Assembly: GCA_023436395.1 (NCBI GenBank)
Contig: JAEZJJ010000033.1
Span: forward strand, 1-64,000
Direction: 5' to 3'
DNA from: Bacillota bacterium
GTDB lineage: Bacteria; Bacillota; Clostridia; Lachnospirales; Cellulosilyticaceae
DNA length: 64,000 nt
Shown in pieces: positions 26,571-35,070 of the stretch (position 1 is the stretch's first letter; every line of letters starts with the position of its first letter). The position numbers and the translations under genes are program-made. The notes beneath the pieces were generated by a model that was not told the DNA's origin, ran no database searches, and saw only the letters and a program-made list of their open reading frames with translations.

Positions 26571-27533
26571 ATGAAAAAAATAAATATTACTCTAGTGATA
26601 ATAGCTTTAATAGTAGTAGCTTTGTTCAGTTATTATAAGTTCTTTAGTATTGGAGGTAAAATTATCAAGATTGAGGCCAATCCTGAAAGAGGATTTAATT
26701 TTGACTATTACGTATATCTTCCATATGGAGTGAAAGAAGGTAACAGTACTTACATTCTTGTTGAACCCAATAATGGAGGTAGAGTGAGTGATGATCATAC
26801 AATTCATGAAAAAGATGCTCTTCATTTAATCAAATATGGAGGTTGTCATAAAATAGCTGATAGGCTAAAGACCCCATTACTTATTCCCGTTTTTGATAGG
26901 CCTGAGAGTAATTGGAAAATGTATACTCATGCATTGGATAGAGATACGCTAATGAATAACAAGGGTGATTTAGCAAGAATTGATTTACAATTAATAAAAA
27001 TGATAGATGACTTAAAGCAGAGGCTAAAAGATGATAAAATAATAGTTAATGACAAAGTACTCATGAATGGATTTTCTGCCTCAGGAAATTTTGTTAATAG
27101 ATTTACACTATTACATCCTGAAATGATACAGGCTGTAGCTTCAGGAGGAGTAAATTGTATGCCAATTATTCCGCAAGCAGAATTGGAAGGGCTGAAATTG
27201 ATATATCCAATTGGTACATATGATATTAAAGAAATAACAGGGAGTGAATTTAATTTAGATGCTTATAAACAGGTACCTCAGTACATTTATATGGGCAATT
27301 TAGATGATAATGATACATTACCCTATGAAGATGCATTTAGCGATGATGAGAGAGAATTGATAATAAAATTATTAGGTAATGATATGCATGGACGTTGGGA
27401 AAAAGCAAAGGATGTGTATTATCAACTAGGTATTCTCGCTGAGATGATCATGTATGAGGGAATAGGGCATGAAATCAATGATAATACTATAGAAGATGTT
27501 ACAAATTTTTTTCTAGATAATACAAGATACTAA
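26571..27533 (+). CDS. alpha/beta hydrolase, membrane-anchored or secreted
   Basis: 320 aa. A hydrophobic N-terminus (residues about 5-25) anchors or exports it. The nucleophile elbow is GFSASGNF (Ser near 168); late acidic and His candidates are in MGNLDDND and GIGHEIND. It resembles the prolyl-oligopeptidase/esterase-like fold but lacks a recognisable subfamily mark. GAGGTGATACAATA precedes the ATG. It stands alone, with decayed DNA on both sides. Confidence 0.75.
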   Translation: MKKINITLVIIALIVVALFSYYKFFSIGGKIIKIEANPERGFNFDYYVYLPYGVKEGNSTYILVEPNNGGRVSDDHTIHEKDALHLIKYGGCHKIADRLKTPLLIPVFDRPESNWKMYTHALDRDTLMNNKGDLARIDLQLIKMIDDLKQRLKDDKIIVNDKVLMNGFSASGNFVNRFTLLHPEMIQAVASGGVNCMPIIPQAELEGLKLIYPIGTYDIKEITGSEFNLDAYKQVPQYIYMGNLDDNDTLPYEDAFSDDERELIIKLLGNDMHGRWEKAKDVYYQLGILAEMIMYEGIGHEINDNTIEDVTNFFLDNTRY

Positions 27534-27576
27534 AGGTATGTGTATATTTAATGGAGAATGAAGGTGTCCGATTTAA

Positions 27577-27813
27577 TTTGTTTTAATTATACCTTATGAA
27601 CATGGGTTTGGCTCACAAGAGGAAGTTGATATCTTTGGTTTATTACTTGGCAATAGTATTGTTAATGAAAACTTATTTTAACCTTGTATTGATGCAGTTA
27701 TAAGAGATTATCAGGAAATATGTTGGTTTAAACTTGAACCCAATGGATGCAAAGCTATGTCTCGCATTAATAGAGAGAAAATGTGTTTGTCAATATTATG
27801 CCGAAGTCTATAA
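27577..27813 (+). pseudogene. unrecognised coding remnant
   Basis: A frame with protein-like composition (PYEHGFGSQEEVDIFGLLLG) runs to a TAA at 27679, continues (CIDAVIRDYQEICWFKLEPN) and ends at 27811. It has no start codon or ribosome binding site. Family not recognised. Confidence 0.4.
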
Positions 27814-27921
27814 GCTGTTTTGTAATGAAATGAACATTTCCTGTATTATATTTAGAATGCCATAAATTTTAAGCATATAATTTAAGTGATAGAAGTACCA
27901 TAAAAGAGATGATTTTTGAAC

Positions 27922-27965
27922 TGACCCCAATAAGTTAGACCTATAAATCTAACTTATTGGGGTCA
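27922..27965. repeat. perfect palindrome resembling paired IS3-type ends
   Basis: TGACCCCAATAAGTTAGA, 8-base centre, exact complement (18-bp arms). The arm resembles IS3-family termini (TGACCCC..AAGTTAGAC). There are no T runs, so a terminator is less likely. It interrupts decayed coding DNA on both sides. Confidence 0.5.
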
Positions 27966-28028
27966 CATCATTTCTATAAAATAAAATCATCACTTCTATC
28001 ATGTAAGGCTTTTATAAAAATGAATTGA

Positions 28029-28166
28029 TATAAAGAATTTAAAAAGCTTAATAGTGATATAATTAGCCTAATTTATGAGAAAATAATGAAGGATATTGAG
28101 AGATTTAATAAATATGAAAATTTGATAATGTATAAGGGGGAGGTGGAGTATCAAGCAAAATCATGA
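28029..28166 (+). pseudogene. second unrecognised coding remnant
   Basis: Open frame KEFKKLNSDIISLIYEK to EYQAKS without a start. It may be the C-terminal end of the same broken gene as 27577-27813, split by the palindrome between them. Confidence 0.3.
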
Positions 28167-28183
28167 ATAGTCGTAGAAATAGA

Positions 28184-28239
28184 TTGACATTTCGGAAAAA
28201 TAGAGTATAGTAAAAATGAATGACACATCATTCATTTTT
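28184..28239 (+). promoter_or_regulatory. promoter with overlapping TetR-type operator
   Basis: TTGACA (28184-28189), 16-base spacer, TATAGT (28206-28211), followed at once by a perfect inverted repeat AAAAATGAATGA-CACA-TCATTCATTTTT (28212-28239) over the transcription start. The ATGAATGA/TCATTCAT half-sites suit a TetR dimer; the candidate is the TetR gene at 29637. Confidence 0.85.
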
Positions 28240-28264
28240 GAATAATGGAAGGGAGGAATTAATA

Positions 28265-29563
28265 TTGGCTATATATCCTATGGAGATTCAGGATCAGTTA
28301 AATTACTTCGCTTTAAAAATCAGTAGTCAAATGCTCCACTGTGTACTATATTTTGAGGAATGTCTGGATGAAAGGATTATGATGAAAGCAGTTCGCCTAT
28401 CTTTGAAAATGGAACCTATTTTGGGGTGTTGCTTGATTTTCAAGGACAAACAGCCTTTTTGGGAAAGTAGAGAAGATATGGATCAATTGGAGTTTTGTGA
28501 GGTTATAAAAACTCAAAATGTACAGAAAGATTTAGAACAGTTTTTAATAAAACCTATTGATTCAGAGAAAGATACTCTTGTACAAGTTAAAATTTTTAGA
28601 GACTTGGATACTCGAGACTGCTTATGTATTAAGATAAATCATGTTGTTTGTGATGCAGGAGGATTAAAGGATTATGTAGGTTTATTAGCAAAATTATATA
28701 CGACATTAGTTGATGGTATAGAACCTAAGATTCATAAACCTGAAGCTGTTGAACGAGGACAGAATCAATTTATCAATACATTGCCCACCCAATTAAAAGC
28801 TACATTGGGAGAAAAAAGTAAAAACTTTATGCAATCTACCTTACCGAACTGGTCATTCCCTTCACAAGGATATCATACTACTCACCCTGCTTTTGTTCTA
28901 GAGAGGATAAATGGTAATCAGTTTATCAAATTAATAAACATGGCCAAACAGCATAATGTAACTATTAATGATTTATTACTAACTGCTTTTTGTCTCACAT
29001 TGAAGAAAGAAGGAAATCATCCATCAGATCGACCAATAATCATCCAAGTGCCTGTGGACTTACGCAGGTATCTTTCTGATAAAAAAGCACTAGTATGTAA
29101 TCTTACGGGTGCTGAATATATAAAAGTCATAGTAAAGGATGATGAAGGATTTTTTGATGTTTTGATCAAAGTTAGGGAAGCTATGAATTTCATAAAAGTC
29201 AACTATCCAGGGCTGACCAGTGCCTTTGCCCTAAATAACTTGTCTCAATTAGACTTTACTCAGGCTAAAACACTCATGCAGAGTGGCATGGAAAAATCAA
29301 TTCAATATAATGTATCTATTCCTTTATTAACGAATATGGGGATTATTCCAGATGATAATAAGAAATATGGAAACTTAACTGCAGTTGATGGTTATCTCAT
29401 AAGTCCAATGATGTATTCTCCAGGATTAATGGTGGGGGTTAGTAGTTTTGAAGATACCTTGACTTTGTCAGTTGGATTTTATGAGGATTCTGTGAAAAGA
29501 GACACCATGGAAAAATTACTAAAGGGAATTGGTATGGAGCTTAAGAAAGTTTCTTGCTCTTGA
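28265..29563 (+). CDS. condensation-domain (BAHD/AATase-like) acyltransferase
   Basis: 432 aa from TTG 28265, chosen because GGGAGGAATTAATA is directly upstream; the ATG at 28220 lies in the operator. The HHxxxDG-type active site reads INHVVCDAGGL (first His replaced by Asn), and the C-terminal channel motif of the fold is weak. The fold is shared by NRPS condensation domains, PapA-type acyltransferases and alcohol acetyltransferases. No carrier protein or NRPS module is near, so a stand-alone acyl transfer is likely. Controlled together with the TetR gene 73 bases downstream. Confidence 0.75.
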   Translation: MAIYPMEIQDQLNYFALKISSQMLHCVLYFEECLDERIMMKAVRLSLKMEPILGCCLIFKDKQPFWESREDMDQLEFCEVIKTQNVQKDLEQFLIKPIDSEKDTLVQVKIFRDLDTRDCLCIKINHVVCDAGGLKDYVGLLAKLYTTLVDGIEPKIHKPEAVERGQNQFINTLPTQLKATLGEKSKNFMQSTLPNWSFPSQGYHTTHPAFVLERINGNQFIKLINMAKQHNVTINDLLLTAFCLTLKKEGNHPSDRPIIIQVPVDLRRYLSDKKALVCNLTGAEYIKVIVKDDEGFFDVLIKVREAMNFIKVNYPGLTSAFALNNLSQLDFTQAKTLMQSGMEKSIQYNVSIPLLTNMGIIPDDNKKYGNLTAVDGYLISPMMYSPGLMVGVSSFEDTLTLSVGFYEDSVKRDTMEKLLKGIGMELKKVSCS

Positions 29564-29636
29564 TTACTGAGAGGATAAGAATTATACATAAATGAGTAAG
29601 TAAATGGTAAATTTTTCGTATGATAGAGGTGATTTT

Positions 29637-30329
29637 ATGAATAATAAAAAATCTAATAGTAACGAGGAACGTAAGGAAGAAAAGAGAAGGCTCATTTTCC
29701 ATGCAGCTGCACACGTATTTATTCAAAAGGGCTATCATAAAACTACGGTAAAAGATATAGTAAATAGGGCGGGAGTTTCAGTTGGTACTTTTTACTTATA
29801 CTTTGATAACAAAGAAGACATCTTTGAAAAAATTTTTGATGCTGTAACTGACATCCATGCTACAATTTCCAATCAAGTAAACCAGGATGGAGAATATAGT
29901 GTTATACAATGTTTTTGCAGAGCAATAACAGCTTCTCTTTGGACTTTTGAGCAATATAAAGAACTCACTCGTATTATGATAATTGAAGCTGTTGGTTTAA
30001 ACCCTAGATTGGAAGAAAAAAGAATAGTAGCAATGAACAAATCGTATATACGTATGGAAAGTATACTCAAGAAACTTCAGGAAAATCATCAAATTAATAT
30101 CCCAGATCCCAAAATTGGGGCATTAGTATTAGAAGGAGCAAGTCTTAATGTTCGTACTTTTTGGCTGTTAAATGAAATGAATGAGCCATTAAGATCTTAT
30201 GCTTATGCTTTAAACTTCTTTATTTTACAGGGACTGGGATTAAAGTTTACATCAGATGATATAAGAGATTCTATTGATAAAGTACTAGAAGAGTTAGATA
30301 GCTATCCAGACCGGTATGATATATTCTGA
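29637..30329 (+). CDS. TetR/AcrR-family regulator
   Basis: 230 aa from ATG 29637 (AGAGGTGATTTT upstream). The N-terminal helix-turn-helix is clear: LIFHAAAHVFIQKGYHKTTV, VNRAGVSVGTFYLYFDNKEDIF. The C-terminal ligand domain is unassigned. It is co-directional with the acyltransferase whose promoter carries a perfect palindrome, so it probably represses that gene and itself until a fatty-acyl or other lipophilic ligand appears (inference). Confidence 0.93.
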   Translation: MNNKKSNSNEERKEEKRRLIFHAAAHVFIQKGYHKTTVKDIVNRAGVSVGTFYLYFDNKEDIFEKIFDAVTDIHATISNQVNQDGEYSVIQCFCRAITASLWTFEQYKELTRIMIIEAVGLNPRLEEKRIVAMNKSYIRMESILKKLQENHQINIPDPKIGALVLEGASLNVRTFWLLNEMNEPLRSYAYALNFFILQGLGLKFTSDDIRDSIDKVLEELDSYPDRYDIF

Positions 30330-30662
30330 AAAATATTTTATCATAAATTTGATATGATGGACATTCTACTGTCCAAGCTACCACAACTCCTTAAATGGTG
30401 TAGCATGAGTAATGAGGATTTTACAGAAAAAATCACATAGCTCACTGTTAAAGCGTTTTCTTACAAGAGCTTATCCTAGTTATTTTGCCATGCTTGTCAT
30501 ACTTATTAATTGTGGGTGGCTTCATAAAAAGGAGTGGGCTATACATAGCAGTCCAGTCAAGCTTTCCAGGCTAATGGAGCAATGATATATTGAGTGGGAT
30601 GGAAACTGGCGATGGCCTACCTATGAGTATGATGAGAGGCAATTTAAAATTTACTAGGGAAT
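30330..30662. other. decayed intergenic sequence
   Basis: Short open pieces such as EWDGNWRWPTYEYDERQFKI (about 30592-30652) look like the end of a lost gene of unknown type. AAATTTACTAGGGAAT at 30646-30661 also occurs just upstream of R1 copy A (6412-6427), so it may be flanking sequence carried with the repeat. Confidence 0.35.
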
Positions 30663-30796
30663 TACCCTTGAAGTGCATCCTGCACTGAGGAGCTACAGGC
30701 ATGCCCTTTGAGGTGATAGCATAGGTGATTAAAAGTGAATAAGGGAGAGCAGGAGTAGAAAAAGGGTCAAGTGACAAAAGTTACTTGGCCCTTTTC
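30663..30796 (+). repeat. R1 repeat copy E, 3' domain only
   Basis: Begins at CCCTTGAAG and keeps the hairpin as GTGCA-TCC-TGCAC (30673-30685), a perfectly paired variant of GTGCG-TCC-TGCGC in copies A, B and D. The terminator AAAAAGGGTCAAGT..ACTTGGCCCTTTT ends at 30796. The segment up to 31013 holds nothing else that I can identify. Confidence 0.75.
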
Positions 30797-31013
30797 GCAG
30801 TGTGTGTTAGGACAATAAAAATGATAGTTTTACTCAGGTAAATAGATGCTTATTGACTTTGCTAACAGTCAGGGGAGTATAGGTAAAAGGATTGAACTAA
30901 TCAAGGAGTGAAATTGTTTGAAGATTTAATATGTGATAAAATGGCATCAAGAAATCAACTCTCATATGACATAAGTGAGATAAAATAGTAGGATATAAAA
31001 TGAGGAGGATTCA

Positions 31014-31673
31014 ATGAAATTTGAGAAATATATAAATATATTGCCTGAAGTACCAGGGATTCAAGGTAAAGAAGAATATTTTAATTCTAGTATACTTGTG
31101 TTGATGACAGAAATTGCGGGAGAAGATTGTTTTGTACTTGAAAGAAGAAACTTAAGTATTTCCCAAGGAGGCGAAATATGTTTTCCTGGAGGAAAGATTG
31201 ATAAAAGTGACTTAAATGAACTGCAAACATCCCTTAGAGAAACGCATGAAGAACTTGGAATTTTAGAAAGTGAAATAGAAATCATTGGTAGAATGAATAC
31301 AGTTATTGCCCCAATGGGTGCAACTGTTGATGCTTTTTTAGGATTTGTTGATGAAGTAACTTTAGATCAAATGAAAATAAATAGAAAAGAGGTAGAAGAA
31401 GTAATTATTGTGCCAATTTCAGAATTTAAAACTGTTGATAAATACTTTGTTAGAATAGAAATGCATCCTACAACCTTTGATAAAAAAATGGGGCAAGAAC
31501 TCATTACCTTTCCAGCACAAGAACTAGGATTGCCAGATAAATATACAAAACCTTGGGGAGAATTTAAATATCCTGTCTATGTGTATAAAACAAGTAAAGG
31601 AATTATATGGGGAATAACAGCACGCTTTATACATGACGTAATATGTAAGTTAGAGGAGGGGCATGTTAAATAA
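31014..31673 (+). CDS. NUDIX hydrolase, CoA-pyrophosphatase type
   Basis: 219 aa. The NUDIX box is present as FPGGKIDKSDLNELQ followed by SLRETHEELGI, and the spacing FPGGK..D..D matches the NudL/CoAse subfamily that cuts CoA into 4'-phosphopantetheine and 3',5'-ADP. GAGGATTCA precedes the ATG. Substrate assignment is by subfamily pattern only. Confidence 0.85.
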   Translation: MKFEKYINILPEVPGIQGKEEYFNSSILVLMTEIAGEDCFVLERRNLSISQGGEICFPGGKIDKSDLNELQTSLRETHEELGILESEIEIIGRMNTVIAPMGATVDAFLGFVDEVTLDQMKINRKEVEEVIIVPISEFKTVDKYFVRIEMHPTTFDKKMGQELITFPAQELGLPDKYTKPWGEFKYPVYVYKTSKGIIWGITARFIHDVICKLEEGHVK

Positions 31674-31748
31674 AGTAAGAAAAAAATGTTAAATGCTTAT
31701 GAATTAGGATATAATAGAAATACAGAAAGATAGAGGAGACATAGTAGA

Positions 31749-32129
31749 ATGACTGAAGAAATATATTTAAGTAGGCTTGAAAAAGGCATTAAAGTTATGA
31801 GAACATATGATATCATGATTCATGGGCAAGGGAATTATAAGACATTGCCACATTATATGAAAGCATTTGGTGATTTCTGTGTGGATTACTTAAAATATAA
31901 AGTTATTGTTAAAGTGCCAGAACTTCATCATGCAGAGCGTGTTAGTGAATTATTAAGTGCTTGTAAGGCCAATCATATTGAGGTGGTAAATATGATAGCA
32001 GATCACGCTAACTTAATTCAAGATAGTAAAGAGGCAAAATACACAGATGTAGCAGAGTGTATGAAGGTCATGCCAGAAACGACAGGAATTATGACAGGCA
32101 TTTTAAAAGATTTAAATATGGAAATGTAA
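31749..32129 (+). CDS. conserved hypothetical protein, 126 aa
   Basis: I do not recognise a family. Soluble, mixed alpha/beta, with hydrophobic stretches YKVIVKVPE and IEVVNMIAD and no membrane segment, signal or metal motif. AGAGGAGACATAGTAGA precedes the ATG. It lies 75 bases after the NUDIX gene and before a strong terminator, so the two probably form one transcript. Confidence 0.7.
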   Translation: MTEEIYLSRLEKGIKVMRTYDIMIHGQGNYKTLPHYMKAFGDFCVDYLKYKVIVKVPELHHAERVSELLSACKANHIEVVNMIADHANLIQDSKEAKYTDVAECMKVMPETTGIMTGILKDLNMEM

Positions 32130-32164
32130 TAGGATATGGAGAGCATTAGAAATAATAGTTGATA

Positions 32165-32216
32165 AGTAGACAAAATGAGCCAAGTGATAGGTGTTACTTG
32201 GCTCATTTTGTCTACT
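32165..32216. terminator. long perfect stem-loop
   Basis: AGTAGACAAAATGAGCCAAGT and its exact complement (21-bp arms, 10-base loop). The CCAAGT..ACTTGG core resembles R1 terminators. The remainder of the 32130-32455 gap shows nothing. Confidence 0.75.
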
Positions 32217-32455
32217 AGCATCATAAAGTGATAACACCTTAGTGGAGATAGTAGTATAATGACTATATACTGTAGAGAAATGAAAGCAATAGGTGAAATG
32301 GAAGGTATCTATACATACTAAAAAATAGAGAAGGTGATTGGGGGACATGATGAAAGACAAAATGCGTTAATTAGACTATGTAACAATAAGTGTATAGTTA
32401 TACTTTATGTTTTATTTTTAGAAACTAATAAAAATGGATAATCAAGGAGCAAAAG

Positions 32456-33490
32456 ATGAAAATGCAATCAAAGCAAACAGTTCGCGTATGGTTTAATCAT
32501 TGGTTTAGCACAGCCTATTACATTATTAATCTATTGAAGCAAGATGAACAGATACACTTTTATGTCATTGGTTCTAATGAAAGAAAGTATTCTGTTATTG
32601 AAGAAGCTTGTGATGAATGGTATATGGAGCCAGCATATGGCGTAAATGAGGAAGAGTACATAGATTTTTGTTTAGAATTTTGCAAGGAGCATGAGATAAA
32701 TGTGTTTGCCCCTCGAAGGGGGATGCTAGCCGTTGTTAAAAATCGTCATTTATTTGAAGCTATAGGGGTAAAGATACTGGCAGATCCTGATTATGAAAAG
32801 CTTAAGCGATTAAATAACAAAAAAGAAACCTACAAATTTTTTGAACAAATGGGCATAGGTAATGTGCCACCCTATTATGTTGTGAATCATGTAGAAGCTT
32901 TTAAAAGAGCTTATGAACGATTAACGAGTCAGTTTAAGAGAGTGTGTATCAAATTTACGGAAGATGAAGGGGCTACAAGTTTTCGTGTAATTGATGATCG
33001 CATGGAGGGGTATAATAGTTTATTTACTTATCCAGGAATGAAAATGAGCTATGAAGCTCTTGTAGAAGCCTTAAGCGAACAAACCACCTTTAAAGAACTT
33101 ATGGTTATGCCTTATTTAGAGGGAGAAGAAGTCAGTATTGATTGTTTAAAAACATCCACAGGCATTATTTATGTGCCACGTATTAAACAAGGTACCCGCA
33201 TCTCTCAAGTAGAGTATAAAGCAGTTTTTAAAACCCTTTGTGAACAGTTTTATGAGAGAATAGGTTTAGAAGGACCCTGTAATATTCAGCTAAGATACCA
33301 TGAAGGAATGCCTTATTTATTAGAAGTGAATACCCGTATGTCAGGTGGGATTCAGCAATCTTGTTTAGCAGCTCAGGTCAATATCCCTAATATAGCCATT
33401 AATGCATTATTGGGTAATGAGGTGCCATGGGAGTTATGTCAGGAAACGAAACGAATTTCATATAGAGAAGAACCTGTAAGAGTAGGTTAA
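32456..33490 (+). CDS. ATP-grasp protein, carbamoyl-phosphate-synthetase-like
   Basis: 344 aa. The N-terminal Rossmann-like part (FYVIGSN) precedes an ATP-grasp core with NNKKETYKFFEQMGI, KFTEDEGATSFRVI, VMPYLEGEEVSIDCL and metal-binding Glu/Asn in YLLEVNTRMSGG. Enzymes of this shape ligate a carboxylate to an amine or thiol through an acyl phosphate. No peptide substrate gene or other biosynthetic gene is adjacent, so the substrate is open. CAAGGAGCAAAAG precedes the ATG. Confidence 0.85.
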   Translation: MKMQSKQTVRVWFNHWFSTAYYIINLLKQDEQIHFYVIGSNERKYSVIEEACDEWYMEPAYGVNEEEYIDFCLEFCKEHEINVFAPRRGMLAVVKNRHLFEAIGVKILADPDYEKLKRLNNKKETYKFFEQMGIGNVPPYYVVNHVEAFKRAYERLTSQFKRVCIKFTEDEGATSFRVIDDRMEGYNSLFTYPGMKMSYEALVEALSEQTTFKELMVMPYLEGEEVSIDCLKTSTGIIYVPRIKQGTRISQVEYKAVFKTLCEQFYERIGLEGPCNIQLRYHEGMPYLLEVNTRMSGGIQQSCLAAQVNIPNIAINALLGNEVPWELCQETKRISYREEPVRVG

Positions 33491-33513
33491 GAAACAAAAA
33501 TGTCATTTTAAGT

Positions 33514-33563
33514 GAAATGCCCCTATCAGTTAGCGTTTTAAGTCTAACGGATAGGGGCATTTC
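33514..33563. terminator. intrinsic terminator
   Basis: GAAATGCCCCTATC..GTTAG and CTAAC..GATAGGGGCATTTC form a strong stem after the ATP-grasp gene. Confidence 0.8.
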
Positions 33564-33649
33564 GTATGGATTTTCTCATATATTATATAGATGAAAGAGA
33601 GAAGGGAAGTAATACAATAGAAGTATTGAATGAATAGGTAGAAAGAGAG

Positions 33650-35065
33650 GTGGATGGATTGGAGATAGAAGTTTTGGTAAAAGAGGATAAGAGAATATAT
33701 ACATTAAGCCAAGAAAAACCCGCAAAGGCAGTAGTTCAAATGGGGCTTCCTTTAACAATGGGAATGTTTATTATGGTGCTCTACAATCTGGTGGATACCT
33801 TTTTTATAGGACTACTTCATAATGATTACCAACTAGCGGCTGTTAACCTTGCATATCCAGTTGTGATGATCACCATGGCCATTTCCAATATGGTGGGGAC
33901 AGGGGCTTCTTCATTAATTGCACGGAGTATGGGGGCAAAGGAAATGGAGAAGGCAAGGCATACACTGACAATTGGATTTGAACTGACTCTCATAGGAAGT
34001 ATAATCATAGCTGCTTTGGGGTTATTATTTTTACCACAACTAGTAGATGGATTGGGGGCAAAAGAAAATACCATATTGTTTACGTCTCAATATGTCAGAG
34101 TCATTCTGATAGGTAGTTTCTTTACAATGGGAAATTTTACATTTGGGCAATTATTAAGAAGTGAAGGCTCTGTGAAATACTCAGTCTTTGGCATGATTAT
34201 AGGAACGGTTACCAATATTATTCTAGATCCTATTTTTATTTTTACTTTTGGGCTAGAGATTACAGGCGCAGCTATTGCTACAGTGATTGGTAATGGGGTA
34301 GGGATGCTAGCAAGCCTTATATTTTACATAAACAGAAAAACGATTCTTAGTCCAAGTTTAAAGTTGTTAAAACCAACAGCTGAAATTTTAAAAGAAATCT
34401 TTTGGGTAGGTATCCCGGCTACAATGGAGACACTACTAACTTCTATTGCCTATGTGATTAACAATAATCTGGCAATAGCTTATGGAGAATTAACGGTAGC
34501 AGCTATGGGTATTGCGCAAAAAATCATGTCCTTTGGTAGCTATATTTATCAAGGATTTGCTGCTGGGGCCCAGCCTATTATGGGGTACAACTATGGTGCA
34601 AAGAACTATAAGCGCATGCTGGCGGTTATGAAGGCAGGTATATTGGTGACAAGTGGCATCGAATTAGGTGTCATGTGCTTGTTTGGAATCTTTGCACCAG
34701 TATTTATTGGTATTTTTACTAGTACACATGAGGTAGTCGCTATTGGATGCCAATATATAAGAGCCAATATGCTGATTTTATTATTTGTAGGAGCAATTTT
34801 TATGAGTCGTTCTACCTTCCAAGCTATGGGTAAACCACAGTATGCCTTTGTTATTACCTTAGTAAGACAACTTTTTCTTTATGTGCCACTATTACTTTTG
34901 TTAAATGACCATTTTGGATTTAATGGGATGATCTGGGCGCAGCCCATTACGGAATTAATTATAATGGTGTTTTCTGTGACCTTACTGGCTACTAAGCTAA
35001 AACAGTATGAAGGAGGGGTGGAAAAAAGCTGTATAAACCATCCAAAGGATCATGAGGTAAGTTAG
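33650..35065 (+). CDS. MATE-family efflux transporter
   Basis: 471 aa with twelve membrane segments and MATE signatures LPLTMGMFIMVLYNLVDTFF near the N-terminus and a second half beginning GIPATMETLLTSIAYV. It exports cationic drugs using Na+ or H+. The start is GTG 33650; a TTG at 33659 with GAGAGGTGG upstream is an alternative. It converges with the FAD oxidoreductase gene, only 5 bases apart. Confidence 0.93.
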   Translation: MDGLEIEVLVKEDKRIYTLSQEKPAKAVVQMGLPLTMGMFIMVLYNLVDTFFIGLLHNDYQLAAVNLAYPVVMITMAISNMVGTGASSLIARSMGAKEMEKARHTLTIGFELTLIGSIIIAALGLLFLPQLVDGLGAKENTILFTSQYVRVILIGSFFTMGNFTFGQLLRSEGSVKYSVFGMIIGTVTNIILDPIFIFTFGLEITGAAIATVIGNGVGMLASLIFYINRKTILSPSLKLLKPTAEILKEIFWVGIPATMETLLTSIAYVINNNLAIAYGELTVAAMGIAQKIMSFGSYIYQGFAAGAQPIMGYNYGAKNYKRMLAVMKAGILVTSGIELGVMCLFGIFAPVFIGIFTSTHEVVAIGCQYIRANMLILLFVGAIFMSRSTFQAMGKPQYAFVITLVRQLFLYVPLLLLLNDHFGFNGMIWAQPITELIIMVFSVTLLATKLKQYEGGVEKSCINHPKDHEVS

Positions 35066-35070
35066 AAAAT

